64,000 nt of DNA, from contig NZ_JAJSSH010000010.1 in the NCBI RefSeq assembly GCF_021403115.1, positions 124,001-188,000 of the forward strand, in the 5' to 3' direction. Below are positions 13,767 to 21,641 of this stretch, in pieces (the stretch's first letter is position 1; every line of letters begins with the position of its first letter). The DNA is from Sphingobium sufflavum (GTDB taxonomy: Bacteria; Pseudomonadota; Alphaproteobacteria; Sphingomonadales; Sphingomonadaceae). The position numbers and the translations under genes are program-made. The notes under the pieces are model-generated. The model saw only the letters and a program-made list of their open reading frames with translations. It had not been told where the DNA came from and did not search any database.

Positions 13767-14609
13767 ATGCCCATGGCAACTGCGGCTCCCCAATTTGTAC
13801 TCGATCCCGGCGCGCCAGGCGGTGACAGCACGGCTATCCGCTACGTCGTCTCCGGGCGTGCGGGATTTGCTCTGCTGTTCATCCATGCGCGTGTCATCGG
13901 CGCAGGCGATGGCGAACGTGAGCGCACGCGCATCGAGATTGCCGCGACTGGCGATTGGGGACCGTTCGGCCATGTCTGGACGCATGCCAGCGGCGATTGG
14001 CGCGAATGGCTCGCGGACTTGGAATTCCACTACGGCATGAACAAGCTGGCCGGGTGCCGCTTCATGGCTCCCATGGACGTCGAGGCCGCCAAGCAAAAGG
14101 CGCGCGAAGTCATTCGCAATCTTCGCGAGCGGCAGGCCATGTCCAGGGAAGACGGTCACACGTTGCGATCTGCGTTGCGCGAGGAGTTTGAGTGGGGGCC
14201 GGGAGGTTTTCTCCGGGAGCTTGACGATAAGACCGCCGGCTTGATGTCTCGCTACACCATTTGGGACTGGTCGTTCCAGGAGCCGTCGCGCGATTGCCGG
14301 GGCTTTTGGGAGCATGTCTGGACGCCCTTTGCGGCTTACCTGAAATCTGAATTGCGCGCCGAGCAAGGCGGGCTGGCTAATGACGGGACGGGCACTGCCG
14401 ACGGTCCTGCAAACTTTGCGCGCACAGAGCCTTTCGGGTGCCAGCCCGCCACCTTTTCCAACGGATCTCGTCAGCGGAGCAAACCCATGACCTTTAAGAC
14501 AAGAATCGCGCTGGCCGTCATCGCCATCCTGTTCATCGTCGGCGGCATTGCGCTGGGCGATCCCTCCTATCAGGAGCAGGTCGCGCGTGAGCTGGGACAG
14601 GTGCGGTGA
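13767..14609 (+). CDS. Unknown phage protein with C-terminal membrane segment
   Basis: A 280-aa reading frame starting at ATG 13767 (or 13773). The first 200 residues form a soluble domain with GPFGHVWTHASGDWREWLAD and IWDWSFQEPSRDCRGFWEH. Residues from about 241 read MTFKTRIALAVIAILFIVGG, a membrane segment followed by a short tail. That last part looks like a small gene of its own with GGAG ahead of an internal ATG at 14487, so one fused protein and two overlapping products are both possible. Neither part is recognised. Confidence 0.6.
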   Translation: MPMATAAPQFVLDPGAPGGDSTAIRYVVSGRAGFALLFIHARVIGAGDGERERTRIEIAATGDWGPFGHVWTHASGDWREWLADLEFHYGMNKLAGCRFMAPMDVEAAKQKAREVIRNLRERQAMSREDGHTLRSALREEFEWGPGGFLRELDDKTAGLMSRYTIWDWSFQEPSRDCRGFWEHVWTPFAAYLKSELRAEQGGLANDGTGTADGPANFARTEPFGCQPATFSNGSRQRSKPMTFKTRIALAVIAILFIVGGIALGDPSYQEQVARELGQVR

Positions 14610-14857
14610 GCCGTACCCGCGTGAACCCCTTCGCCGTCGGCACTCCCGAACGGCTGATCTTTGATCGCTATCGCAAGAGCAATGACGCTGCCCTGGCGGC
14701 GGAGAAGGCGGCGGCGGTCGCGATGACGGAGGCCAAAGCCTATCGCTCCTCTGCGGAACGGTATGCGGAGGCGCTGCGGGCGCTGGGCCATGGCGACAAG
14801 GTGCCGGGCCAACCCGCGCTGCCGAACTATGCGGAATTGGGAGGCGGGGCGCAGTGA
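14606..14857 (+). CDS. Unknown 83-aa phage protein, coiled-coil
   Basis: GTG start at 14606 overlapping the previous stop. It reads MSRTRVNPFAVGTPERLIFD and then an Ala-rich helix (ALAAEKAAAVAMTEAKAYRS) likely to form a coiled coil. Its stop overlaps the DUF5131 gene. Function is unknown. Confidence 0.6.
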   Translation: MSRTRVNPFAVGTPERLIFDRYRKSNDAALAAEKAAAVAMTEAKAYRSSAERYAEALRALGHGDKVPGQPALPNYAELGGGAQ

Positions 14858-15801
14858 GCGACGGCACCGCCATCGAATGGACCGACGCGACGGTCAACGC
14901 CGTGAACGGCTGCACCGTCCTCTCGCCGGGCTGCAAGCATTGCTACGCGATGCGGCTGGCTGGCACGAGGATGAAGAACCATCCCACGCGCGTCGGCCTG
15001 ACCGTGGATACGAAGGCCGGACCGGTCTGGAATGGCGATGTTCGCCTGCATGAACCGGCCTTGCTCCAGCCGCTCCGCTGGAGGAAGCCCAAGCGCATCT
15101 TCTGGAACGCGCACGGCGACCTGTTCCATGATGCGGTGCCGGATGCGTGGATTGACCGGGTGTTCGCCGTCTGCGCGGCGACGCCGCAGCACTTCCACCA
15201 GCTGCTGACCAAGCGGACGGAGCGGATGCGGGAATATCTCACCGCTCGCAAGGCCGCCAAGCCCATCATGGTGCCGATCGGCGATGGGACTTTGGTGCAA
15301 CATCCGTTCAACAGCGAGTTGAGGCCGCCCCGCTACATCTGGCTCGGCACCAGCGTCGAGGACGACGCCCATGGCCGCGAGCGCATCGCTGATCTGGTCG
15401 AGACACCGGCCGCTGTGCGCTTCCTGTCGATGGAGCCGTTGCTGGGGCCTGTCGATTATCTCGCCCAATATCTGCACGCGCTGCACTGGGTGATCGCTGG
15501 CGGCGAGAGCGGGCCGCGCGCCCGGCCGATGCACCCGGACTGGGTCAGGACGATCCGCGACCAGTGCGCCGCGGCGGGCGTGCCGTTCTTCTTCAAGCAG
15601 TGGGGGGAGTGGGTGCCTGCGAGTGTCGGTGTTGCCACCCACATGATCCGCAGTGATACCGGACATGTTTTCCCAGAACCTCGCGATCCAGCGAACTGTG
15701 ACCATTTCTGGTCCGGTATCGCAAAGCTGGGCAAGAAGGCCGCCGGCCGCCTGCTGGACGGCGTCGAGCATGGCGCAATGCCGGAGATGGCCCATGGCTG
15801 A
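14854..15801 (+). CDS. DUF5131 / phage Gp37-Gp68 family protein
   Basis: A 315-aa protein with the family's three-cysteine N-terminal motif: IEWTDATVNAVNGCTVLSPG and CKHCYAMRLAG, then FWNAHGDLFHDAVPDAWIDR, HQLLTKRTERM, WLGTSVEDD, and the C-terminal IAGGESGPRARPMHPDWVRT and FFFKQWGEW. The CxxxxxxCxxC arrangement resembles an iron-sulfur site, so a radical-SAM-like activity has been suggested for this family; the substrate is not known to me. It is common in tailed-phage early regions and here sits next to a PUA/ASCH-like gene, which is also usual. Confidence 0.86.
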   Translation: MSDGTAIEWTDATVNAVNGCTVLSPGCKHCYAMRLAGTRMKNHPTRVGLTVDTKAGPVWNGDVRLHEPALLQPLRWRKPKRIFWNAHGDLFHDAVPDAWIDRVFAVCAATPQHFHQLLTKRTERMREYLTARKAAKPIMVPIGDGTLVQHPFNSELRPPRYIWLGTSVEDDAHGRERIADLVETPAAVRFLSMEPLLGPVDYLAQYLHALHWVIAGGESGPRARPMHPDWVRTIRDQCAAAGVPFFFKQWGEWVPASVGVATHMIRSDTGHVFPEPRDPANCDHFWSGIAKLGKKAAGRLLDGVEHGAMPEMAHG

Positions 15802-16714
15802 TCGTCCCATCCCATTCTCTGCGCCAATGGTGCGCGCGCTGCTCGACGGGCGGAAGACGCAGACGAGGCGGGTGTTGAATTTGCCGCCTGCGCCGTCGCA
15901 TCTTGGTAATTGGGAGGCATCCACAGTCGGCGGCCCCGGCATCCTTGATGGAGAGGGGCGCGAAACGCCGGAATGGCCATGCGTCTGGCACACCCGCACG
16001 GGTGCGGTGGTCGTCCCCGCGTTTACGGTCGGCGACCGCCTCTACGTCCGCGAGGAATATTATCATCGTGGGCACTGGGCGCCGGTCGATGGTGCCCAAA
16101 CTAAGGGCGGCAAACAGAAGTGGGCCTTCGTACCCGCTGATGACGTGATCCTCTTCGACGCGCCGGCCGACTTCCGCAAGGGGCGGCACAGTGCCGATCC
16201 TGCGACCGTCGCCTGGCATAAGCGGCTGGGGCGGTTCATGCCACGCGCCGCATCGCGCCTCACGCTCGCCGTGACGGACGTCCGGGTCGAGCGACTGAAC
16301 GATTGCAGCGAGGCGGATGCGCTGGCGGAAGGTATTGACCGCATCCACTTCCCCGAAGTGGGCGAATGGGGCTGGCCGCAACGGCGTTACGCCGAACTCT
16401 GGGACAGCATCAACGGCCCCGGCGCGTGGGATGCCAACCCGTGGGTAGTCGCCGTCACCTTTGAAGTCCGGAAGGGAAACATCGACGCAGCGAGCGATCC
16501 TCTGTCCATGTGGGTTGTCACGGAGAACCCCTCCGACTTCCCCGGCAAGTTCGTGGCGCGGCTTTGGTTTGTTACCGCTGGAGCTATGGCGACGACGGAA
16601 TATTACCACGTCTCTGCCACGCTGGAAGGTGTGCGCGAGCTGCTGCCGCCGGGCTTGGCGTGCATTCAGCGGTCGCCGGGCGACGAACCCACGATCGTGG
16701 AGATATGGCTGTGA
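15794..16714 (+). CDS. ASCH/PUA-like phage protein with extra C-terminal module
   Basis: A 306-aa protein whose ATG (15794) overlaps the DUF5131 stop (ATGGCTGA). The N-terminus RPIPFSAPMVRALLDGRKTQ followed by TRRV is typical of ASCH/PUA-like phage proteins, which are thought to bind RNA or modified bases. Later segments include GDRLYVREEYYHRG, DCSEADALAEGI and AELWDSINGPGAWDANPWV. The last 70 residues, from MWVVTENPSDFPGKFVARLW, look like a separate small phage protein fused in frame. An internal ATG at 16507 could start it independently. Confidence 0.7.
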   Translation: MADRPIPFSAPMVRALLDGRKTQTRRVLNLPPAPSHLGNWEASTVGGPGILDGEGRETPEWPCVWHTRTGAVVVPAFTVGDRLYVREEYYHRGHWAPVDGAQTKGGKQKWAFVPADDVILFDAPADFRKGRHSADPATVAWHKRLGRFMPRAASRLTLAVTDVRVERLNDCSEADALAEGIDRIHFPEVGEWGWPQRRYAELWDSINGPGAWDANPWVVAVTFEVRKGNIDAASDPLSMWVVTENPSDFPGKFVARLWFVTAGAMATTEYYHVSATLEGVRELLPPGLACIQRSPGDEPTIVEIWL

Positions 16715-17301
16715 CGCTGCCCACGATCCTTGTCGCCGGGCTGGGCCGCTGCGGCAGCTCCCTCGTCATGCAAATGCTGTCAGCGGCAGGCATACCGACC
16801 GTGGGTACCTATCCCGATTTCGAGGATGAAGGAGAGGTGCGCCTACGCAGCGATCCGGGCGCGTGGTCGCAGGTGGCGCAGGGCAGGGCGGTCAAGGTGT
16901 TGGACCCGCACCTCGACACCCCGCCACATGGGTTCGACTATCGCTGCATCTTCCTGACGCGCAATCCGGCCGAGCAGGGGCTGAGCATCCTCAAGCTGCT
17001 CGGTGCGCCATCTGACCGGCGATCCCGTCGGGCAATGCTCGCAGACCTCAGATTGAGTGATGCCAAGGCACGGCAGGCAATCATCGGGCTGGTGGGCCAA
17101 TATTACAATCTGCCGTTCGAGAGCATCATCACCGATCCGCGCGGCACCGCTGAACATTTGGCCAGCTATCTCTATCTCCACCGCCGCCGTGCGCGGATCG
17201 ACGTCGACGACATGATCGACGCGATGGCGGCCTGCGTCCGGCCGCGTGACGTCGCATGCCTCCCCTATATGCTCGAAGAGGAGCTTCTCCGAAATGCCTG
17301 A
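16705..17301 (+). CDS. Sulfotransferase-like P-loop protein
   Basis: A 198-aa protein starting MAVTLPTILVAGLGRCGSSL; a GTG at 16711 is an alternative start. The motif GLGRCGSSLVMQML matches the 5'-phosphosulfate-binding loop of sulfotransferases (GxxRxGSS/T), and FLTRNPAEQGLSI resembles the 3'-phosphate-binding region (RxP). The protein is shorter than most sulfotransferases and lacks an evident acceptor-binding domain, so it may use a small acceptor or have lost activity. It is a candidate phage cargo gene acting on the cell surface or on nucleic acid. Confidence 0.68.
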   Translation: MAVTLPTILVAGLGRCGSSLVMQMLSAAGIPTVGTYPDFEDEGEVRLRSDPGAWSQVAQGRAVKVLDPHLDTPPHGFDYRCIFLTRNPAEQGLSILKLLGAPSDRRSRRAMLADLRLSDAKARQAIIGLVGQYYNLPFESIITDPRGTAEHLASYLYLHRRRARIDVDDMIDAMAACVRPRDVACLPYMLEEELLRNA

Positions 17302-17587
17302 CCTCATCGACCGGGCAATCGCCTGGGTAAAATCGCCGACCTACATCGACTTCACGACCCGCCAGCTCGCCGTCTTGGGCGTGGTGCTGGCCGAGCCGCA
17401 GCCGGTCAAGGTCAAGGATCTGGCGGCGACGCTGGCTGTCAGCAAGCCCGTCATCACCCGCGCGGTGGGTGTGCTGGTCAAGCACAGGCTGGTGGAGCGC
17501 CAGAAGGGGCGGGATCTGCGCAACTGCTTCATCGCGCCGACGGAAGCGGGGCGGCTGTTCCGATCGCTGTTCGCGGAGTCCGAGTGA
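17294..17587 (+). CDS. MarR-like winged-helix regulator
   Basis: A 97-aa protein starting MPDLIDRAIAWVKSPTYIDF with ATG 17294 overlapping the previous stop. VKVKDLAATLAVSKPVITRA and LVKHRLVERQKGRDLRN give the recognition helix and wing of a MarR-type domain. It lacks long dimerisation helices on both sides. It probably controls phage or host genes; no operator is identified. Confidence 0.75.
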   Translation: MPDLIDRAIAWVKSPTYIDFTTRQLAVLGVVLAEPQPVKVKDLAATLAVSKPVITRAVGVLVKHRLVERQKGRDLRNCFIAPTEAGRLFRSLFAESE

Positions 17588-17859
17588 TGGAAAACGGAAC
17601 GATGATGCTCCTGCCGCCGCGCGACGACTTGTGCCAGGTCTGCGCTGGCAATCACGAGCCGAACTGGCCGCACAACGCCCAGAGCATGTACTATCAGGTG
17701 TCCTTCCAGATGCAGCACGGTCGCGCGCCCAACTGGAATGACGCTATGGAGCATTGCTCCGACGAGATGCGTCAGCTCTGGACTGAGGAGCTGGTTGCGC
17801 TGGGCGTGGATGTGGAGGCCGGGCAGGTCAATCCGCCGAAGAGCGGTGTATCGTCGTGA
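17587..17859 (+). CDS. Unknown 90-aa phage protein, Cys/His-rich
   Basis: Starts MENGTMMLLPPRDDLCQVCA at ATG 17587 (a GTG at 17584 is equally coupled to the previous stop). It contains CQVCAGNHEPNWPH, a further QHG and MEHCSDEMRQLW, a pattern of Cys and His that could bind metal. I recognise similar small proteins from other phages but no function. Confidence 0.65.
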   Translation: MENGTMMLLPPRDDLCQVCAGNHEPNWPHNAQSMYYQVSFQMQHGRAPNWNDAMEHCSDEMRQLWTEELVALGVDVEAGQVNPPKSGVSS

Positions 17860-18230
17860 TGGACCACCGCACCTTTCGAGCAAGCCTCGTCAAGATCATG
17901 CCGGGCTATCGCTGGACGGTCCACAAGGCAGGACCGGCCGCCAAAAGGCTGGTTGCCACTGGAATTCAGTCCAGCGGCCTCAACAGGATTTCCACCCTTC
18001 AGGTCACTTGTGCCAGCACGGAGGGTGGTGAATATTTCACGGCTCGATCCGCTGGCTTTGGACGCCGGGCGCCGTGGCTTCACCAGAATGGTGACAGGAC
18101 GTTGGCGCGCGCGCTGCGTGGGCTTCAAATCCACTACCGGGCGATGGCGGCTAGCTATTCCGGCCACGAGCAGGCGTTGGAAAACGGGCGTCGAGCTTGC
18201 CCGGAGAATTTGGAGGCGGCCCATGGCTAA
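17859..18230 (+). CDS. Unknown 123-aa phage protein
   Basis: ATG 17859 overlaps the previous stop; a GTG three bases earlier is possible. Reads MDHRTFRASLVKIMPGYRWT, contains STEGGEYFTARSAGFG and RAPWLHQNGDRTLARALRGL, and ends inside the next start. Basic, mixed alpha/beta. No family recognised. Confidence 0.62.
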   Translation: MDHRTFRASLVKIMPGYRWTVHKAGPAAKRLVATGIQSSGLNRISTLQVTCASTEGGEYFTARSAGFGRRAPWLHQNGDRTLARALRGLQIHYRAMAASYSGHEQALENGRRACPENLEAAHG

Positions 18231-18858
18231 ACGATTTGGACGCAATCAAAAACGCGCCCTTCGCGAAGAGGCTTCGCGCGCTCACGGTCGGACGGAACGA
18301 CTGCAATCAGAATTCGCGAACAAGCTCCGCATCTATGGTGACCGGGAAAGCGGCCTCAACGCTGAGCTTGTAAAGGCGCGTGGCGATTTGCGCAGTCTGG
18401 AAGACGAGATGGTCAACTGGGCGCAGCGCATCGTCATCCATCTGGGGGACGAGAGCGCCTTTGCGCGCACCTTTCACACCAAGGTAGCAGAGCCGTGGAT
18501 GACCGAGGTTCTGCTCGGAAGAGGCGGTTGGCAGGTGGATGTCCCCTTGGAACCGCTCTCGTCGTCATTGTGGCACCCGCATGACCGTTCGATCTCGCTG
18601 AAGGCGTCCTATCGTGTCGTCCAGCTATTCGCGATGTTCGTTGAAAAGATCGATGACGACTACCGGATGCAGCGCGTCATAGCTTGGCGAATTGGCCCGG
18701 AGGACCGGCATCGCCTGTATTATGCGATAGACGTCCGAACGCTCCAGCAAATTGGACGAGGGGGAGAACGTCATCCGCTTGTTCGAGAAATGCAGCGCAT
18801 CATGACCAGAGCGATGATGGAAGCGTGGGCATCTACTTCGGCGGGAGGGGCAAGATGA
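18223..18858 (+). CDS. Unknown 211-aa phage protein
   Basis: Starts MAKRFGRNQKRALREEASRA with GGAGG 7 bases before ATG 18223. An N-terminal basic coiled-coil (about residues 1-60) precedes a globular region with WAQRIVIHLGDESAFARTFH and YRVVQLFAMFVEKIDDDYRM. It may bind nucleic acid through the basic N-terminus. Its codon use is less GC-rich than that of the preceding genes. No family is recognised. Confidence 0.65.
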   Translation: MAKRFGRNQKRALREEASRAHGRTERLQSEFANKLRIYGDRESGLNAELVKARGDLRSLEDEMVNWAQRIVIHLGDESAFARTFHTKVAEPWMTEVLLGRGGWQVDVPLEPLSSSLWHPHDRSISLKASYRVVQLFAMFVEKIDDDYRMQRVIAWRIGPEDRHRLYYAIDVRTLQQIGRGGERHPLVREMQRIMTRAMMEAWASTSAGGAR

Positions 18859-19073
18859 TCCAGCCGTTTAACTTGGAGCGCATCATCGACGCGGCGATCC
18901 GCGACGCCGTGGACGCCCAGGTCGACGCAGTGACAGAAGCCGCGATTGCGGATGTGCGCCGTCGGATCGCCGCGCAGAAGGCCGTGATTGTCATGTCCGC
19001 CCTCAAGCATTTCGACATCGTGCGGAACAGCGACCGCCTCACCATCACCGTAAGGGACACCACCCAGCCATGA
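18855..19073 (+). CDS. Unknown 72-aa phage protein
   Basis: ATG 18855 overlaps the preceding stop (ATGA). Reads MIQPFNLERIIDAAIRDAVD, with an alanine-rich helix and a short beta-like end (DRLTITVRD). Its stop overlaps the next gene. Function is unknown. Confidence 0.58.
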   Translation: MIQPFNLERIIDAAIRDAVDAQVDAVTEAAIADVRRRIAAQKAVIVMSALKHFDIVRNSDRLTITVRDTTQP

Positions 19074-19552
19074 GCGGCAACTTCGATCCCCATATGCATG
19101 TACCGGGCGTCTGGCGTTGCGCGAAGTGCAGCTTCACGCTCTACCAGGCCAATCTCAATGCCCAGGACGGAACTGTCACGGCGCGCGATGAGGCGGGCGA
19201 CAACTGTCCGAACGATGGCGCGCCGCTATGGCGTGTGACTTGGAAGGACTACGCCACCGAACAGGTCGCGATGGCGGAAGATTGCATCAACCGGAAAAGC
19301 GCAGAAATCGAGCGGCTCAAGCATGCATTGGCACCCTTTGCCGAGGTCGCTGAGGATATTCCCTGCGCCGTTACAGATGCCGGCATCTATTCGGTCGATC
19401 TTCCGGCTGGTTCGTTTCGACTTGCCCATCACGTCGTTGGAGGCGTGATCGCTGGCCGCCCTGATAGCTTAGATGTCGGCAACTATGACGCCGCCGACCT
19501 TTCAATGCTCACGCCTGCCGAGCTGACCGGGTTCACAGACGATGCAGAATGA
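19070..19552 (+). CDS. Unknown 160-aa phage protein with Cys pairs
   Basis: ATG 19070 overlaps the preceding stop. The N-terminus MSGNFDPHMHVPGVWRCAKC and a later CPNDGAPLWRVTW provide two Cys pairs or partial pairs, suggesting a zinc-binding head. A coiled-coil (NRKSAEIERLKHALAPFAEV) and an acidic C-terminus follow. Similar small proteins occur in other tailed phages. Function unknown. Confidence 0.66.
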   Translation: MSGNFDPHMHVPGVWRCAKCSFTLYQANLNAQDGTVTARDEAGDNCPNDGAPLWRVTWKDYATEQVAMAEDCINRKSAEIERLKHALAPFAEVAEDIPCAVTDAGIYSVDLPAGSFRLAHHVVGGVIAGRPDSLDVGNYDAADLSMLTPAELTGFTDDAE

Positions 19553-19841
19553 CCCCAACGCCCCGACCGTGACCGAGGAAATCGCCGCACGCCTCAAGCG
19601 TTGGTGCATGAACACCGGCTATGACGGCGGCGTCAACAGCCCGCCTATGGTGGCTTTGCGTCACATCGAAGCGCAGGCGATGAAGATGCTGGCGCTGGAA
19701 TCCGCGCTTCGGGGACTGATCCCCACCAATCTCGATGCCCTCCATCCGAAAATTGCGGATGATGTGGTCCTTCCCGTCGACATGACGATGGGCGAGGTAC
19801 GGGCGGCGCTCCGCGCCCTAGCCGGGAAGATCGGGGAATGA
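19542..19841 (+). CDS. Unknown 99-aa phage protein
   Basis: ATG 19542 lies 8 bases inside the preceding gene. Reads MQNDPNAPTVTEEIAARLKR, then a central GGVNSPPMVALRHIEAQAMK and an all-helical end. The stop overlaps the next gene (ATGA). No family recognised. Confidence 0.62.
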   Translation: MQNDPNAPTVTEEIAARLKRWCMNTGYDGGVNSPPMVALRHIEAQAMKMLALESALRGLIPTNLDALHPKIADDVVLPVDMTMGEVRAALRALAGKIGE

Positions 19842-20053
19842 GCCAGTGGTTCAAGGATAGGCGGCAAGAGTTCATTGCCGCGACGCTCCGTCAATTCGGC
19901 CAAGTGCGACGGGCGGACTTGATGAGGGAGTTCGACATTTCCTCTGCTCAGGCCGCTAATGACATTGCCCTATTCCTCGCCAGCGAACCGCAGCACGTCC
20001 GTTACGACGTCAGCGCCAAGGCCTATGTGTTGGAGGACATAACCAATGGATAG
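19838..20053 (+). CDS. Winged-helix DNA-binding protein
   Basis: A 71-aa protein, ATG 19838. FIAATLRQFGQVRRADLMRE and FDISSAQAANDIALFLASEP form a DeoR-like helix-turn-helix followed by a wing (VRYDVSAKAYVLED). Small stand-alone winged helices near an integrase often act as transcription or excision regulators. It overlaps the next gene by 8 bases. Confidence 0.7.
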   Translation: MSQWFKDRRQEFIAATLRQFGQVRRADLMREFDISSAQAANDIALFLASEPQHVRYDVSAKAYVLEDITNG

Positions 20054-20246
20054 TGATTTGGGGAAATTTGTCCGCGTGCGCAGCAACCGGTTCGACGTGC
20101 GCCACGAATATTTGCAGGCTGACGGATCATGGAAGCAGGCGAAGTGTGGGCCGGAAGGGTTCTGCCGCGAGTGCAACGTCCGTGGCGCGCCGGTGCCTGA
20201 AGGCGGCGTTCGTCCGGCCGGGGAGGCGCGCGACCATGTCCGGTGA
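20046..20246 (+). CDS. Unknown 66-aa phage protein with Cys residues
   Basis: Reads MDSDLGKFVRVRSNRFDVRH and contains CGPEGFCRECNVRG, with three Cys in 10 residues. It overlaps both neighbours by 8-11 bases. Unknown function; possibly metal-binding. Confidence 0.57.
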   Translation: MDSDLGKFVRVRSNRFDVRHEYLQADGSWKQAKCGPEGFCRECNVRGAPVPEGGVRPAGEARDHVR

Positions 20247-20487
20247 ACGCTGGCCCCGATTCATGACCCGCACCGTTGCCTGCGAGTATGTCTCCCTCAC
20301 TGTCGCCCAGTTCGAACGCGAGGTCATTGTGGGCCGACTGCCGGGCGCGGTGGAACTGGGCGGCCGGGACCATTGGTGCCGCACCCAGCTCGACAGCTAT
20401 CTTGATCGCCTCGCGGGCAGTTCCGAAGGCGATTGGCGGAAGAACCTCCCTATCTATCAGAGCTTGAACGATGCGCCGCGCCGATAA
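20236..20487 (+). CDS. Excisionase-like helix-turn-helix protein
   Basis: An 83-aa protein from ATG 20236. MTRTVACEYVSLTVAQFERE, then VGRLPGAVELGGRDHWCRTQ and LDSYLDRLAG, is the AlpA/MerR-like fold of recombination directionality factors: helix-turn-helix, then a wing, then a C-terminal helix. It directly precedes and overlaps the integrase by 17 bases, the usual place for xis. A direct role in excision is inferred. Confidence 0.66.
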   Translation: MSGERWPRFMTRTVACEYVSLTVAQFEREVIVGRLPGAVELGGRDHWCRTQLDSYLDRLAGSSEGDWRKNLPIYQSLNDAPRR

Positions 20488-21490
20488 GATCAGCCTGCCC
20501 CATGTGAAGCGCACGACCGCGAAGGGGCGGACCTATTACTATTTCAACACTGGGAAGACGGATGAGGCTGGGAAGACCATCTTCAAGCCTCTGCCCAACC
20601 CGCGCGATCCGGGTTTCGGTGGAACCTATGCCGCGTTGCTGGGGCACCGGAATCGTAAGGTCGACGTCAATATCATCACGGTGTCCAAGCTGGTGGATAT
20701 GTACCAGCGCAGCCCGCATTTCAGCAAACTGGCAAAGAACACCCGAAAAATCTACGACACTTACCTGACCGCGTTCGTCAACGACTTTGGTCCGGCCGAG
20801 GCCGCGCTTCTTGAGCGGAAGGACATAGTTTTCGCGGTGGACAAGCGAGCGGAGACGCCGGGCGCCGCCAACATGTTTCTGAAGGTGGCGCGAGCGATGT
20901 ACCTGTGGGCGAGGCGGCGTGGCCACCTCACGACGGACCCATGCAAGGACATCGAGTTGCTCGAAATCGGCGAGCATGAGCCATGGCCCGACGCCCTCGT
21001 GGAAGAAGCATTGGCGTGCGACGATGACCGTGTGCGGTTGGCCGTACACCTCCTGTATTTTACCGCGCAGCGGATTGGCGATGTGTTGTCGATGCGCTGG
21101 CCGGACCTTGTCGATGGCGTGCTGTATGTCACCCAGCAAAAGACGAGGCTCGCCCTTGAGATACCGCTTCACCATCGGCTGGAGGCGGAGCTGGCGCGGA
21201 CCACGAAAGCCGGGATGACGATTATCGCCGGGCAGCATGGCAAGAAGCTGTCCCAGGTCACGGTTCGCCTTGGCTTGCAGGAATGGGCGCAAAAGCGGGG
21301 CCATAAAATTGTGCCTCACGGGCTGCGGAAGAACGCCGTCAACGGCCTGCTGGAGGCTGGCTGCTCAGTGCCTCAAACGGCCTCTATCAGTGGCCAGTCC
21401 ATGGAGATGGTGGCGCATTATGCGAAGCGTCGGAGCCAACGGAAACTGAGCCAGGCGGCCATCAAAATTTGGGAGGGGAACAGGAAATGA
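20471..21490 (+). CDS. int: Tyrosine recombinase integrase
   Basis: A 339-aa phage integrase. An N-terminal arm-binding region and a SAM-like core-binding domain (about residues 70-160, KLVDMYQRSPHFSKLAKNTR) precede the catalytic domain. The catalytic residues are visible: R in LYFTAQRIGDVLSM, K in YVTQQKTRLALEIP, H-x-x-R in VPHGLRKNAVN, a Q replacing the second His in SGQSMEMVAHY, and the nucleophile Y in that same AHYAKR segment. The enzyme integrates and excises the prophage. It is transcribed outward towards host DNA, so attP, now split as an att site, should lie just downstream. Confidence 0.95.
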   Translation: MRRADKISLPHVKRTTAKGRTYYYFNTGKTDEAGKTIFKPLPNPRDPGFGGTYAALLGHRNRKVDVNIITVSKLVDMYQRSPHFSKLAKNTRKIYDTYLTAFVNDFGPAEAALLERKDIVFAVDKRAETPGAANMFLKVARAMYLWARRRGHLTTDPCKDIELLEIGEHEPWPDALVEEALACDDDRVRLAVHLLYFTAQRIGDVLSMRWPDLVDGVLYVTQQKTRLALEIPLHHRLEAELARTTKAGMTIIAGQHGKKLSQVTVRLGLQEWAQKRGHKIVPHGLRKNAVNGLLEAGCSVPQTASISGQSMEMVAHYAKRRSQRKLSQAAIKIWEGNRK

Positions 21491-21641
21491 ATTTTCAAAC
21501 GTTGGAAAACCGGCCGGAAAAAAGGTCTGCAATGGGCGGCTACTGTAATCGGCCTGTTAACCATGCCCGGTTATACGGGCTTTGCGGTTGCTTCGTGCGG
21601 ACCCAAAAATCAATCATATGACAAGAGAACGGGACGTCTTC
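21491..21641. other. Prophage-host junction region
   Basis: The 151 bases between integrase and the chemotaxis receptor must contain the right-hand attachment site. The sequence turns from phage to host here, but no tRNA end is present and the left half-site is outside the window, so the core cannot be identified. A small hairpin, GCCCG-loop-CGGGC, lies at 21565-21580. Confidence 0.5.
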
